64,000 bases of DNA from Brevundimonas intermedia (GTDB lineage Bacteria; Pseudomonadota; Alphaproteobacteria; Caulobacterales; Caulobacteraceae), in contig NZ_BSFD01000011.1 in NCBI RefSeq assembly GCF_027922165.1, positions 165,936 to 229,935 on the forward strand. The letters run 5' to 3'. A program made the position numbers and the translations under genes. This document shows positions 38,121 to 47,180 of this stretch, piece after piece. The notes beneath the pieces were generated by a model. That model had not been told where the DNA came from, did no database searches, and saw nothing but the letters and a program-made list of their open reading frames with translations. The first letter of the stretch is position 1. Each line of letters begins with the position of its first letter.

Positions 38121-40850
38121 ATGCTCGAGAAGACCTTCGAACCCCAGGCCGCCGAACCCCGCCTGTACGCCCAGTGGGAAGAGAGCGGCCTGTTCGCGCC
38201 TCGCACGGAAGGGGCGCAGGGCGCCTATTCGATCGTCATTCCGCCGCCGAACGTGACGGGCAGCCTGCACATCGGCCATGCCCTCAACAATACGCTTCAG
38301 GACATCCTGGCCCGCTATCACCGGATGAAGGGCAAGGCGGTGCTGTGGCTACCGGGCACGGACCACGCGGGCATCGCGACCCAGATGGTGGTCGAGCGCC
38401 AGCTGGCGGCGGCCGGCAATGTCGGGCGGCGCGACATGGGTCGCGACGCCTTCATTGAGAAGGTCTGGGAATGGAAGGCGGAGAGCGGCGGGACCATCGT
38501 TTGCCAGCTGCGTCGCCTGGGCGCGTCTTGCGACTGGTCGCGCGAGCGGTTCACTCTGGACGAGGGGCTGAACGCCGCCGTGCGCAAGGTCTTCGTGCAA
38601 CTGCACAAGGACGGCCTGATCTATCGCGACAAGCGGCTGGTGAACTGGGATCCGCATTTCCAGACCGCCATCTCGGATCTGGAGGTCGAGCAGCGCGAGG
38701 TGGACGGCGCCTATTGGCATTTCGCCTATCCGCTGGCGGACGGCATCACCTACGATCACCCCATCGCCTTCGACGAGGACGGCAATGCGACGGAGTTCGA
38801 GACGCGCGACTTCATCGTCGTCGCCACGACCCGGCCCGAGACCATGCTCGGCGACACCGGCGTGGCGGTTCATCCGGAGGATGAGCGGTACAAGGGGCTG
38901 GTCGGCAAGTTCGTGACCCTGCCCATCGTTGGGCGTCGCATCCCCATCGTCGCCGACGACTATGCCGATCCGACCAAGGGCTCGGGCGCGGTGAAGATCA
39001 CGCCGGCGCACGACTTCAACGACTTCGGCGTGGGCAAGCGGGCGGGCCTGCCGTCGCTGAACATCCTCGACGCTTTTGGCCGCATCACCGACGTCGATAC
39101 GCCAGACGTACCGGCGGAATACGTCGGCATTGACCGCTTCGCCGCGCGCAAGGCTATCGTTGCCCGCGCCGAGGAAGAGGGCTGGCTGCGCGAGATCGAG
39201 AAGACCAAACACGTCGTGCCGCACGGCGATCGTTCGGGCGTGGTCATAGAACCGTGGCTGACGGACCAGTGGTACGTTGACGCCAAGGTCCTGGCCCAAC
39301 CCGCGCTGAAGGCGGTGGAGCAGGGCGACACGGTGTTTGAGCCCAAGTCCTACGAGAAGATCTATTTCGAATGGCTGCGCAACATCGAGCCGTGGTGCAT
39401 CAGCCGCCAGCTGTGGTGGGGCCACCGCATCCCGGCCTGGTACGGTCCGGAAGGCGAAATCTATGTCGCCGAGACGGAAGAGGACGCCCGTGAACTGGCG
39501 ATGGCGGATTATGAGTCCGAGGTCGCCCTGACCCAGGACGAGGACGTTCTGGACACCTGGTTCAGCTCGGCCCTGTGGCCGTTCTCGACCATGGGCTGGC
39601 CCGAGAAGACCGAGGATCTGGAGCGGTTCTATCCGACCAGCGACCTGGTCACGGCGGCGGACATCATCTTCTTCTGGGTCGCCCGGATGATGATGATGGG
39701 CCAGCACTTCATGGGCGAGGTCCCGTTCAAACGGGTCATCATCAATGGCCTGGTCCGCGACGAGAAGGGCCAGAAGATGAGCAAGTCCAAGGGGAACGTC
39801 ATCGACCCCCTGGGCATCATCGACGAACTGGGCGCCGATCCGCTGCGCTTCACCATGGCCATCCTGTCGGGCACCCGCGACATCAAACTGTCGAAACAGC
39901 GGATCGAGGGCTATCGCAACTTCGGCACCAAGCTGTGGAACGCCGCCCGCTTCAGCCAGATGAACGAGGCGCAGCGCGTCGAGGGCTTCGATCCCGCGAC
40001 GGTCGAGCAGACGATCAACCGCTGGATCCGGGGCGAACTGACCAAGGCGGAGCGGGCCGTGTCCGAGGCCATCGAGGGCGGGCGGTTCGACGATGCGGCG
40101 GGCGCGCTGTACCGGTTCGTCTGGAACGTCTTCTGCGACTGGTATCTGGAACTGGCCAAGCCGGTGTTCAACGGCGCCGATGAAGCCGCCAAGGCCGAGA
40201 CGCGGGCCATGACGGCCTGGACCCTGGACCAGACGCTGAAGCTGCTGCACCCGGTCATGCCCTTCATCACCGAAGAGCTGTGGGCTGAACTGGGCAAGGA
40301 AGGGCCGGCCCGCGACAGCCTGCTGATCGGCGCGGAATGGCCGGTGCTGCCGGACGGCTTCATCGACGCCTCGGCCGAGGCCGAGATCGGCTGGCTGGTC
40401 GATCTGGTCGGGGAGATCCGGGGGCTGCGGGCCGAGATGAACGTGCCGCCGGCGGCCAAGCCGCCGCTGGCCTTCGTCGCGCCCGACGCCGTGACGGCCG
40501 AACGGATCGCGCGCCATCGCGACCTGATCCTGACCCTGGGCCGGGTGTCCGAGGTCGGATCGGCGGAGGCCGCGCCGACAGGGGCCGTGACCTTCGTCTC
40601 GGGCGGATCGACGGTCGCCCTGTCGCTGGCCGGGATCATCGACCTGACGGCCGAACGGGCGCGGTTGGAGAAGGAGATCGCGGTCTTCGAGAGCGATATC
40701 GGCCATGTGAACAAGAAGTTGGGCAATCCCAACTTCGTGTCGCGGGCCGCGCCGGAAGTGGTCGATGAGCAGCGGGCCAAACTGGCCGAGGCCGAGGCGG
40801 GCAAGGTCAAGCTGCAGGCGGCGCTGGCGCGGCTGAGCGAGATCGGATGA
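38121..40850 (+). CDS. valS: valyl-tRNA synthetase
   Basis: A 909-residue class I synthetase that charges tRNA-Val. The HIGH box is in [15 protein letters not shown] near residue 50 and the KMSKS box is in [14 protein letters not shown] near residue 555. The editing (CP1) domain with [12 protein letters not shown] and a C-terminal coiled coil (about 845-905) are both present. Start set at MLEKTFEPQ; the preceding 17 codons are not part of the family. It overlaps tlyA by ATGA. Confidence 0.97.
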   Translation: MLEKTFEPQAAEPRLYAQWEESGLFAPRTEGAQGAYSIVIPPPNVTGSLHIGHALNNTLQDILARYHRMKGKAVLWLPGTDHAGIATQMVVERQLAAAGNVGRRDMGRDAFIEKVWEWKAESGGTIVCQLRRLGASCDWSRERFTLDEGLNAAVRKVFVQLHKDGLIYRDKRLVNWDPHFQTAISDLEVEQREVDGAYWHFAYPLADGITYDHPIAFDEDGNATEFETRDFIVVATTRPETMLGDTGVAVHPEDERYKGLVGKFVTLPIVGRRIPIVADDYADPTKGSGAVKITPAHDFNDFGVGKRAGLPSLNILDAFGRITDVDTPDVPAEYVGIDRFAARKAIVARAEEEGWLREIEKTKHVVPHGDRSGVVIEPWLTDQWYVDAKVLAQPALKAVEQGDTVFEPKSYEKIYFEWLRNIEPWCISRQLWWGHRIPAWYGPEGEIYVAETEEDARELAMADYESEVALTQDEDVLDTWFSSALWPFSTMGWPEKTEDLERFYPTSDLVTAADIIFFWVARMMMMGQHFMGEVPFKRVIINGLVRDEKGQKMSKSKGNVIDPLGIIDELGADPLRFTMAILSGTRDIKLSKQRIEGYRNFGTKLWNAARFSQMNEAQRVEGFDPATVEQTINRWIRGELTKAERAVSEAIEGGRFDDAAGALYRFVWNVFCDWYLELAKPVFNGADEAAKAETRAMTAWTLDQTLKLLHPVMPFITEELWAELGKEGPARDSLLIGAEWPVLPDGFIDASAEAEIGWLVDLVGEIRGLRAEMNVPPAAKPPLAFVAPDAVTAERIARHRDLILTLGRVSEVGSAEAAPTGAVTFVSGGSTVALSLAGIIDLTAERARLEKEIAVFESDIGHVNKKLGNPNFVSRAAPEVVDEQRAKLAEAEAGKVKLQAALARLSEIG

Positions 40851-41572
40851 GGCTGGACCAGCTTCTGGTCACGCGCGGCCTGGCGGAAAGCCGGGCCAGG
40901 GCGAAGGCGGCCATCGAGGCCGGCGGCGTCACCGTGGACGGGGCGCCGGCCAAGTCCGGCTCCCAGACCGTCGGGCCCAAGTCCGTCATCGGCTATGCCG
41001 ACGCCCACCGCTGGGTCGGGCGTGGGGCGCTGAAGCTGGATCACGCCCTGACCGTATGGCCCGTGGCCGTCGAAGGACGGGTGGTGCTGGACGTCGGGGC
41101 GTCGACCGGCGGCTTCACTGAGGTCTGTCTGGATCGGGGTGCGGCCAAGGTGTTCGCGGTCGATGTCGGGTTCGGTCAGATGCACGACCGGGTCGCGGCC
41201 GATCCGCGCGTGGTCAATCTGGAGCGGACGGATGCGCGCGACCTGACGCCAGATTTGATCCCGGAGACCCCGTCTCTGATCGTTTGCGACGCCAGCTTCA
41301 TCAGCCTGATCAAGGTGCTTCCTGCTGCGCTGGATCTGGCGGCGGCGGGCGCGGACCTGATCACTCTGATCAAGCCCCAGTTCGAGGCCGACGGTCCAGG
41401 CGGCGGCAAGAAGGGCGTGGTCAAGGATCCCGTCGCCCACGCCGCTGCTGTCGAACGTGTTCGGGACTGGCTGGAGGCGATGGGCTGGGCCGTGCAGGCG
41501 ACGACCGAGAGCCCTATCACCGGCGGCGACGGGAATCTCGAGTTCCTGCTCTGGGCCAAGAAGCCAAGCTAA
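40847..41572 (+). CDS. tlyA: TlyA family rRNA 2'-O-methyltransferase
   Basis: A 241-residue protein with an N-terminal S4 RNA-binding domain ([20 protein letters not shown]) and a C-terminal FtsJ/RrmJ-like methyltransferase domain with SAM motif [12 protein letters not shown] near residue 85. Mycobacterial TlyA methylates 16S and 23S rRNA ribose positions; the family was once labelled haemolysin A. Translationally coupled to valS. Confidence 0.92.
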   Translation: MRLDQLLVTRGLAESRARAKAAIEAGGVTVDGAPAKSGSQTVGPKSVIGYADAHRWVGRGALKLDHALTVWPVAVEGRVVLDVGASTGGFTEVCLDRGAAKVFAVDVGFGQMHDRVAADPRVVNLERTDARDLTPDLIPETPSLIVCDASFISLIKVLPAALDLAAAGADLITLIKPQFEADGPGGGKKGVVKDPVAHAAAVERVRDWLEAMGWAVQATTESPITGGDGNLEFLLWAKKPS

Positions 41573-41614
41573 GGGGCTCAAGTAGGCCGAAGGCCGATAG
41601 CCCTCAAACAATGA

Positions 41615-41646
41615 GAAGCCGCCGGAGGACAAGTCCTCCGGCGGCT
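41615..41646. terminator. intrinsic terminator between tlyA and the glycine-zipper gene
   Basis: A perfect 13-bp stem (41617-41629 with 41634-41646) around a CAAG loop between the converging genes. On the minus strand it is followed by TCTCATTGTTTG, so it best serves the glycine-zipper gene. On the plus strand there is no T tract. Confidence 0.65.
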
Positions 41647-41681
41647 CCCGTCACGTCGTCGATCGACAGGGGGGCTGAAAA

Positions 41682-42350
41682 TTAATCGACGACGCGATAG
41701 CGGCCGTACTGGTCGGGGCAGGTGCGGACATAGCGAGTGTCCGTGCGACCATCGGGCAGACGGATCTGGCTTTCGGCCAAACGGCATCCGTCTGAATTCT
41801 GATAGGGCGAGACCGAGCGGGCGCGGTCGTCGTAATCGTCGTCGCTGTTGTAGGCGTAGTCGTCGCGGCGGTCTTCGTAACGACGGTCCTGATCGCCGGT
41901 GTAACGGTCGTCATAGTAGCCGTAGCTGGGTTGGCTGTAGCCCTGTTGACCGTAACCCTGGCTGTAGTAGCCGCTGGAGCCGTAGCTGCTCTGGTAGCTG
42001 CGGCAGGCGTCAGAGCTGGAGCGGCCCACTTGCGAGCCGATCACCGCGCCGACCACGCCGCCCAGGATGCTGCCTTCGGTGCGGCGACCACGGGCGGCCA
42101 ACTGCGAGCCAATAACGGCGCCGGCGCCGCCGCCGATGACGGCCCCGGCGCCGGTGCGGCCCTGACGTTCGCGGGCGCAGGGGTCGTAGGACTGTTGCGG
42201 ATAGCGGTTGTAGTCATAGGAAGGGGCGTAGGCTCCGGTGCCGTAGTTCTGGCTGTAGCCGTAGCTCTGGGCCGAGGCGGCCATGGGCGCGGCGACGGCG
42301 CCGAGGGTGAGGGCCGCGACGGCGGCGAGGGACTTGGTGGAGAGACGCAT
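41682..42350 (-). CDS. glycine zipper 2TM domain outer-membrane/envelope protein
   Basis: A 222-residue secreted protein. The signal peptide runs about 1-26 (ending AASAQ). A Tyr/Ser/Gln-rich stretch follows, then the glycine zipper (GAGAVIGGGAGAVIGSQLA and SILGGVVGAVIGSQVG), then a Tyr/Asp/Arg-rich low-complexity region with YGQQGYSQPSYGYYDD, and a short conserved end (SQIRLPDGRTDTRYVRTC). Such proteins are often envelope stress or SlyB-like components. ATG 42350 was chosen over an in-frame TTG two codons earlier. Function unknown. Confidence 0.87.
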   Translation of the reverse strand: MRLSTKSLAAVAALTLGAVAAPMAASAQSYGYSQNYGTGAYAPSYDYNRYPQQSYDPCARERQGRTGAGAVIGGGAGAVIGSQLAARGRRTEGSILGGVVGAVIGSQVGRSSSDACRSYQSSYGSSGYYSQGYGQQGYSQPSYGYYDDRYTGDQDRRYEDRRDDYAYNSDDDYDDRARSVSPYQNSDGCRLAESQIRLPDGRTDTRYVRTCPDQYGRYRVVD

Positions 42351-42578
42351 CTTCAACCCCTTGTGGTCGGACGTTCAGTGACGGGGGCTGAACGGGTGGA
42401 CCGGCTGTCTGTTGCATCGAGGTTTAGGGCCCCGAAGCTGAACGGCTTTTGAGCGCCTCGTTCATCTTCGTTCATCTTGGTTGGCTACCGCGCTTCGCGC
42501 TACTTGAGCCGGGCTGGTGTTCGGTCTCTTCTGTCGGCGCGCTTGGCGGGCGGCGGCGGCGGGGCTAGAAGCCCGGCG

Positions 42579-43823
42579 ATGCAGACCTTTACGATCAGCC
42601 GCGTCGGCGGACAGGGCGACGGCGTCGCCGAGACGCCGGAGGGGCCGGTCTTCGCCGGCCTGACCTTGCCGGGGGAGACGGTGCGGGGCGAGGTCGTCGA
42701 TGGACGGCTGGAGCGGGTCGAGATCGTGACCCCAAGCGCGGACCGGATCGCGCCGGTGTCGCCCCAGTATGGCGACTGCGGCGGGTGCTCGCTGCAACAT
42801 TGGGCGGACAAGCCGTATCTGGAGTGGAAGCGCGAGCAGGTGCGGCGGGCCTTGGCGCGCGAGGGGATCGAGACCGAGATCGAGGCGACGGTGGCGAGCC
42901 CGGCCGGGACGCGGCGGCGGGTGGCCCTGCACGCGCGCCGGACCCAGGACGGCCGGGTGGTGCTGGGCTTCAAGGCGCGGCGGTCGTGGCGGCTGGTCGA
43001 GGTGCGGGAATGCCCGGTGGCCGATTCGCGGATCGTCCGCGCCATCTCGGCCCTGACCGAGGTGGCGGCGGCCTTTCTGGAGCATCCCAAGTCGGCGCCG
43101 ACCCTGCACGTGACCTGGACCCTGTCGGGGCTGGACGTGGATGTGACAGGCGTGGAGCGGCGCTCGGGCGGCGGACTGTCGGCTGACGCCCAGATGCGGG
43201 CCATTGCGGCGGCGCACCGGGCCGATCTGGCGCGGCTGAGCCTGGCCGGCGACACCCTGGTGATGGCGCGCCAGCCGAAGATCGGCTTCGGCCCCGCGAT
43301 CGTGCCCCTGCCGGCGGGGGGCTTCCTGCAGGCGGTGCCCCAGGCCGAGGCGGCCATGGTGGAGCGGGCCGTGGCGGCGGTGAAGGGGGCCAAGAAGATC
43401 GCCGACCTGTTCTGCGGGGCCGGGACCTTCACCTTCCCGCTGGCGACGGTGGCGCCGGTGATCGCGGCCGATGCGTCCAAGGCGGGGATCGAGGCCCTGA
43501 AGGCGGGCGTGGGCTCGGCCAAGGGGATGAAGGCGATCACGGCCGAGGCGCGCGACCTGTTCCGGCGGCCGCTGAACCCCTATGACCTGAAGGGCTGCGA
43601 CGCCATAGTGTTCGACCCGCCGCGCGCCGGGGCCATCGAGCAGACGGCCCAGATCGCCGGGACCAAGGCCGGGGTGGTGGTCGGGGTGTCGTGCAACCCC
43701 CAGACCTTTGCGCGGGACGCGCGGGTTCTGATCGACGCCGGGTTCCGGCTGGAGCGGGTCACGCCGGTGGACCAGTTTTTGTGGTCGGCCCACGTCGAAC
43801 TTGTCAGTATTTTCAAGCGGTAG
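42579..43823 (+). CDS. RlmD/RumA-like 23S rRNA (uracil-C5) methyltransferase
   Basis: A 414-residue SAM-dependent RNA m5U methyltransferase. After a TRAM-like N-terminus comes the Fe-S motif, then the SAM domain (IADLFCGAGTFTFPLA), the FDPPRAGA motif and the catalytic Cys in VVGVSCNPQTFARD. In the family motif C-x5-C-x2-C, the first Cys is replaced by Ser61; Cys67, Cys70 and Cys145 remain. The start was set at MQTFTISRVG. It is followed five bases later by a small hypothetical gene. Confidence 0.9.
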   Translation: MQTFTISRVGGQGDGVAETPEGPVFAGLTLPGETVRGEVVDGRLERVEIVTPSADRIAPVSPQYGDCGGCSLQHWADKPYLEWKREQVRRALAREGIETEIEATVASPAGTRRRVALHARRTQDGRVVLGFKARRSWRLVEVRECPVADSRIVRAISALTEVAAAFLEHPKSAPTLHVTWTLSGLDVDVTGVERRSGGGLSADAQMRAIAAAHRADLARLSLAGDTLVMARQPKIGFGPAIVPLPAGGFLQAVPQAEAAMVERAVAAVKGAKKIADLFCGAGTFTFPLATVAPVIAADASKAGIEALKAGVGSAKGMKAITAEARDLFRRPLNPYDLKGCDAIVFDPPRAGAIEQTAQIAGTKAGVVVGVSCNPQTFARDARVLIDAGFRLERVTPVDQFLWSAHVELVSIFKR

Positions 43824-43828
43824 GCCTC

Positions 43829-44239
43829 ATGGACGATGAACTGCAAGAGGGCCTGGAAGACGACGGCGGCGGGTTCGACGCCGACGACTGGGGGCGGCTG
43901 AAGCCCTTCGTCGGGGCGGTGGCGACGCTGGACGACGTCCAGGCGCGCCGGGCTGTCTTCGCCCTGGGCGAGACCGATGATCCGCGCCCCATCGCCATGG
44001 ACCTGCCCCAGCCGGTGATCTGGTGGGAGGAGGACGGCGAACAGGCGGCGGTGGCGGTCCAGGCCGAGAGCCATCTGGGGCCGGACGGCGAGGAGATGGA
44101 AATCCTGGGCCTGATCCTGCCGGACGGGGAGGGGGCGGTGGCCCTGATGGAGGACGTCGATCTGGTCGACGATACCGACCCGACCTGGCGGGATCTGGTG
44201 ACGCGGGCCGTCGATCCGTCGGCGGCGGACGCCGACTGA
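43829..44239 (+). CDS. conserved hypothetical acidic protein
   Basis: A 136-residue, strongly acidic soluble protein (many Asp/Glu, especially in the first 20 and last 30 residues). The ordered-looking middle contains RLKPFVGAVATLDDVQARRAVFALGE and PQPVIWWEEDGEQAAVAVQAES. No domain is recognised. It begins five bases after the RlmD-like gene and is probably co-transcribed, so a link with RNA modification is conceivable but unsupported by motifs. Confidence 0.75.
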   Translation: MDDELQEGLEDDGGGFDADDWGRLKPFVGAVATLDDVQARRAVFALGETDDPRPIAMDLPQPVIWWEEDGEQAAVAVQAESHLGPDGEEMEILGLILPDGEGAVALMEDVDLVDDTDPTWRDLVTRAVDPSAADAD

Positions 44240-44286
44240 AATAGACTCAATCCACTCGAAAAAATTTGAGTCTATTTGAGTCTATT
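44240..44286. repeat. inverted plus tandem TTGAGTCTAT repeats
   Basis: AATAGACTCAA (44240-44250) is followed by two overlapping reverse-complement copies, TTGAGTCTATT at 44266-44276 and 44276-44286. It begins at the stop codon of the acidic hypothetical gene. Either right arm can pair with the left arm, giving a hairpin, though without a T tract. The surrounding AT content is unusual for the window. Confidence 0.6.
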
Positions 44287-44481
44287 CTCGGCCGTGAGGC
44301 GGGGCTGAGGGAACGGCGGTCTCAGGTGGACCGAGCGTGGTGATTGCGATGTCAAAGACCCGTCGCCGATTCTAACACGGGACGAAACGGCGATGAGTTG
44401 AGCGCTGTTCGTGGGGATCAATGTCCTGAAAAAACGTGACTTTGTCGCTGATATTAGGCGCGCTGGCTGGGCGCCGGCCGT

Positions 44482-45546
44482 TCAGCCGAACAACTCCAAC
44501 TGCGGCCGCGCGTCAGCAGGGACGCGGAACTGGGTTTCGTCCAGCAGTCGGAGCGGCGTGTCGAGGCCGTAGCGTTTGACGGCGGCCTTGAAGCGGGCGC
44601 CGATCAGTTCGGCGACCGGGCCGGTTCCCTTCATGCGCTGGGACCAGTCGGCGTCATAGTCCTTGCCGCCGCGCGTCTGGCGGATCAGCGACATGACGCG
44701 GGAGGCGCGGTCCGGCCGGGCGTCGGCCAGCCATTCGCGAAACAGATCCTTGATCTCGAGCGGCAGGCGCAGGGTGACATACATGGCCCGCGTCGCCCCC
44801 GCCTTGGCCGCCGCCTCGAGCACCGATTCCAGTTCGTGGTCGTTCAGGCCGGGAATGACCGGGGCGAAGCCGACGCCGACGGGACAGCCCGCGTCGGCGA
44901 GGCGGCTGATGGCCTCCAACCGTTTGGCCGGGGTCGAGGCGCGGGGCTCCATGGCGCGGGCCAAGCCCCGGTCCAAGGTGGTGATGGAGACGAAGGCCGA
45001 GGCCAGGCCGGCCTGACCCATGGGCCCCAGAATATCGGCGTCGCGCGCGATCAGCACTGACTTGGTGATGATGCTGAAGGGGTGGTTGAACCGCCGCATG
45101 ACCTCGAGGATCGAACGGGTTGATTTCAGCTCGCGTTCGACCGGCTGATAGGGGTCGGTATTGCCGCCTATGTGGATGCGCCTGCACCGGTATCGGGGGG
45201 CGAGGAAGGCCTGTTCCAGCAGACGTGCGCCCTCGGGCTTGAAGAAGATCCGGCTCTCGAAATCCAGGCCCGGGGATAGGCCCATCCAGGCATGGGACGG
45301 ACGGGCGTAGCAGTAGATACAGCCATGTTCGCAACCTTTGTATGGGTTGATGGAGCGGTCGAAGCCGATGTCGGGACTGTCGTTCCGGGCGATGATGGTG
45401 CGGGCGTGTTCGGGCGTGAGGGTGGTGCGCAGCGGCGCGGCCTGGGCGTCGTCGGTCGTCCAGCCGTCGTCGAACGACTCGTGCTGCTCGGGCTCGTAAC
45501 GGCCTGTCGCATTCGAACGCGCGCCTCTTCCCTTGGCGGATTGCAT
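44482..45546 (-). CDS. PA0069 family radical SAM protein (spore photoproduct lyase-like)
   Basis: A 354-residue radical SAM enzyme. The cluster-binding motif is C-x3-C-x2-C at Cys72, Cys76 and Cys79 (GCEHGCIYCYARPSH), and the PA0069-family segments NDSPDIGFDRSINPYKG and IHIGGNTDPYQPVER are present. It is distantly related to spore photoproduct lyase; the substrate is unknown. No purine-rich ribosome-binding site precedes the ATG, so the mRNA may be leaderless. A GTTC-N7-GTTC box sits 26-40 bases upstream. Confidence 0.9.
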   Translation of the reverse strand: MQSAKGRGARSNATGRYEPEQHESFDDGWTTDDAQAAPLRTTLTPEHARTIIARNDSPDIGFDRSINPYKGCEHGCIYCYARPSHAWMGLSPGLDFESRIFFKPEGARLLEQAFLAPRYRCRRIHIGGNTDPYQPVERELKSTRSILEVMRRFNHPFSIITKSVLIARDADILGPMGQAGLASAFVSITTLDRGLARAMEPRASTPAKRLEAISRLADAGCPVGVGFAPVIPGLNDHELESVLEAAAKAGATRAMYVTLRLPLEIKDLFREWLADARPDRASRVMSLIRQTRGGKDYDADWSQRMKGTGPVAELIGARFKAAVKRYGLDTPLRLLDETQFRVPADARPQLELFG

Positions 45547-45571
45547 AAGGGGGAGGATGGATCAGGAAAGA

Positions 45572-45586
45572 GAACATAGCAAGAAC
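45572..45586 (-). promoter_or_regulatory. LexA-type SOS box upstream of the radical SAM gene
   Basis: The minus strand reads GTTC-TTGCTAT-GTTC, an exact match to the alphaproteobacterial LexA operator GTTC-N7-GTTC known from Caulobacter and Rhodobacter. It lies 26-40 bases before the start codon of the radical SAM gene, where it could block transcription. Confidence 0.65.
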
Positions 45587-45625
45587 ATTCGCGTGGCGCG
45601 GCCGACAGGCTGGGCTGGCACGAAC

Positions 45626-45640
45626 AAACTGACACAGTTT
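45626..45640. promoter_or_regulatory. perfect palindrome upstream of the b561-YceI gene
   Basis: AAACTG-ACA-CAGTTT is an exact inverted repeat with 6-base arms in the divergent region between the radical SAM gene and the b561-YceI gene, about 96 bases before the latter's ATG. It could be an operator. No regulator is identifiable. Confidence 0.4.
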
Positions 45641-45735
45641 CTATTGCTGATAAGGATTTGTCGGGTGTAGAGGGGCGTAACGTCTTCCCGTGTCGAGAAC
45701 GCGGGCGGATTGCGTCGCTGATCCGGAGAGTCTCG

Positions 45736-47097
45736 ATGGCCCCCACCCGCTATTCCGCCGTTGCTATCGCCCTGCACTGGGTGATCGCGCTCTGTATCCT
45801 GTCGATGATCCCGATGGGATTGTGGATGACGGCGGCCATCGAACAGCCCGACAGTCAGGCCCTGGCCTATCGGGTGTTCCAGATTCACAAGTCGATCGGC
45901 TTTCTGATCCTGGCCCTGACCGTGATGCGGATCGTCTGGCGTCTGACGCATCGACCGCCGGCCCTGCCGGGTGGAATGAAGCGATGGGAAGGCTTCGCGG
46001 CCAATGCGACCCATGTGGCCTTTTACGCTCTGATGCTGGCCCTGCCGCTGACGGGGTGGCTGTATGTGTCCGCAGGATGGGCGGTGGCGCTGGACCGGGC
46101 GCTGGAGCTGGCGACCAGTTGGTTCGGTCTGTTCCCGATCCCGCATCTGCCGGGCGTGGCTGAACTGTCGGAAAGCGTCAGGCGGACCCTGGCCTTCCAG
46201 GCCATGGGGGCGCATGCGGCGATGGCCTGGGGGGCGGTCGTCCTGATCGTGCTGCACATCGGGGCGGCGTTGAAGCACCAGTTTTTCGACCACGACGGGG
46301 TGCTGGCCCACATGGTTCCCTTCCTCAAGCCGTCGGAGGGTCATGCGTCGGAGACGGCCGCAAAGACTGCGCCAGCTTCGCCCTGGGTCGAGCGGGGCGC
46401 GGGCTTGGCCCTGATCGCGGTTGTGGCCATGGCCGGCGCGGTCGCGGCGCGGCCCGAGCCCAAGCCCAGTCTGGAGATGAGCAGCACGGCGCCGGCCGCT
46501 ACCGCCCCGGCGTCGGTCTCGACGGGCGCCGAAACGGCGCCCGAAATCGCGGCTGAGCCGGTCGCTGAAGCGGCGCCGGCCGAGACGGCCGTTAAGGCCG
46601 GCGTCTGGACGATCAACCGCGCGGCCTCCAGCATCGCTTTCGGCGGAACCCAGTCGGGCGCCGCCTTCAAGGGCCGGTTCGAAGAGTGGGAGGGGCGAAT
46701 TCGGTTCGATCCGCAAGACCTGGCCGGATCCAAGGCGGTGATCACGGTCCAGACCAGTTCGGCCCGCACCGGCGACGCCACCCAGGACGGCTCGTTGCAG
46801 GGCGCGGAATGGTTCGATCCTGGCCAGTATCCCACCGCCCGGTTCGAGACGACGGGGTTCCGCGCCCTGGGCGGGGACCGTTATGAGGCGAGGGGCACGC
46901 TGAGGATCAAGGGCGCGCGGCTGGGCGTCGTCCTGCCCTTCACCTTCCGCGAGGCCGACGGCGTCGCCACGGTCGCCGGTCGTCTGCAGCTGGACCGGAC
47001 GGCGTTGGATCTGGGCATGGAGTCAGATGCGACCGGCGATTGGGTGTCGAAGATGATCGACGTCCAGATCAAGGTCTCGGCCCGACGGGCGGGGTAG
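45736..47097 (+). CDS. cytochrome b561 - YceI fusion protein
   Basis: A 453-residue two-part protein. Residues 1-195 form a four-helix b561 domain with His14 (ALHW), His51 (IHKS), His93 and His174 as candidate haem ligands. Residues 196-288 contain a fifth membrane segment (about 221-238) and an Ala/Pro/Glu-rich linker. Residues 289-453 form a YceI lipocalin-like domain (GVWTINRAASSIAF), which in the family binds isoprenoid lipids such as ubiquinone-8. The layout would place YceI in the periplasm next to the quinone-reactive cytochrome. Start set at MAPTRYS. Confidence 0.9.
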   Translation: MAPTRYSAVAIALHWVIALCILSMIPMGLWMTAAIEQPDSQALAYRVFQIHKSIGFLILALTVMRIVWRLTHRPPALPGGMKRWEGFAANATHVAFYALMLALPLTGWLYVSAGWAVALDRALELATSWFGLFPIPHLPGVAELSESVRRTLAFQAMGAHAAMAWGAVVLIVLHIGAALKHQFFDHDGVLAHMVPFLKPSEGHASETAAKTAPASPWVERGAGLALIAVVAMAGAVAARPEPKPSLEMSSTAPAATAPASVSTGAETAPEIAAEPVAEAAPAETAVKAGVWTINRAASSIAFGGTQSGAAFKGRFEEWEGRIRFDPQDLAGSKAVITVQTSSARTGDATQDGSLQGAEWFDPGQYPTARFETTGFRALGGDRYEARGTLRIKGARLGVVLPFTFREADGVATVAGRLQLDRTALDLGMESDATGDWVSKMIDVQIKVSARRAG

Positions 47098-47180
47098 GGC
47101 GACGGATGCGCCGCGCTTGCCCTGAGGGAAGTCAGGCCTTAGGGGTCCGCGCTCTTGATCAATGATTCAGGGAGCGGTCG

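Noticed and set aside
38349-40706. 785-codon frame antisense to valS
   Set aside because: It is antisense to a complete, motif-rich synthetase and its composition is typical of codon mirroring.
47098-47180. Hairpin before fabD
   Set aside because: The possible CCCTGAGG/CCTTAGGG pairing includes a G-T pair, is short, and has no T tract; too weak to report as a feature.
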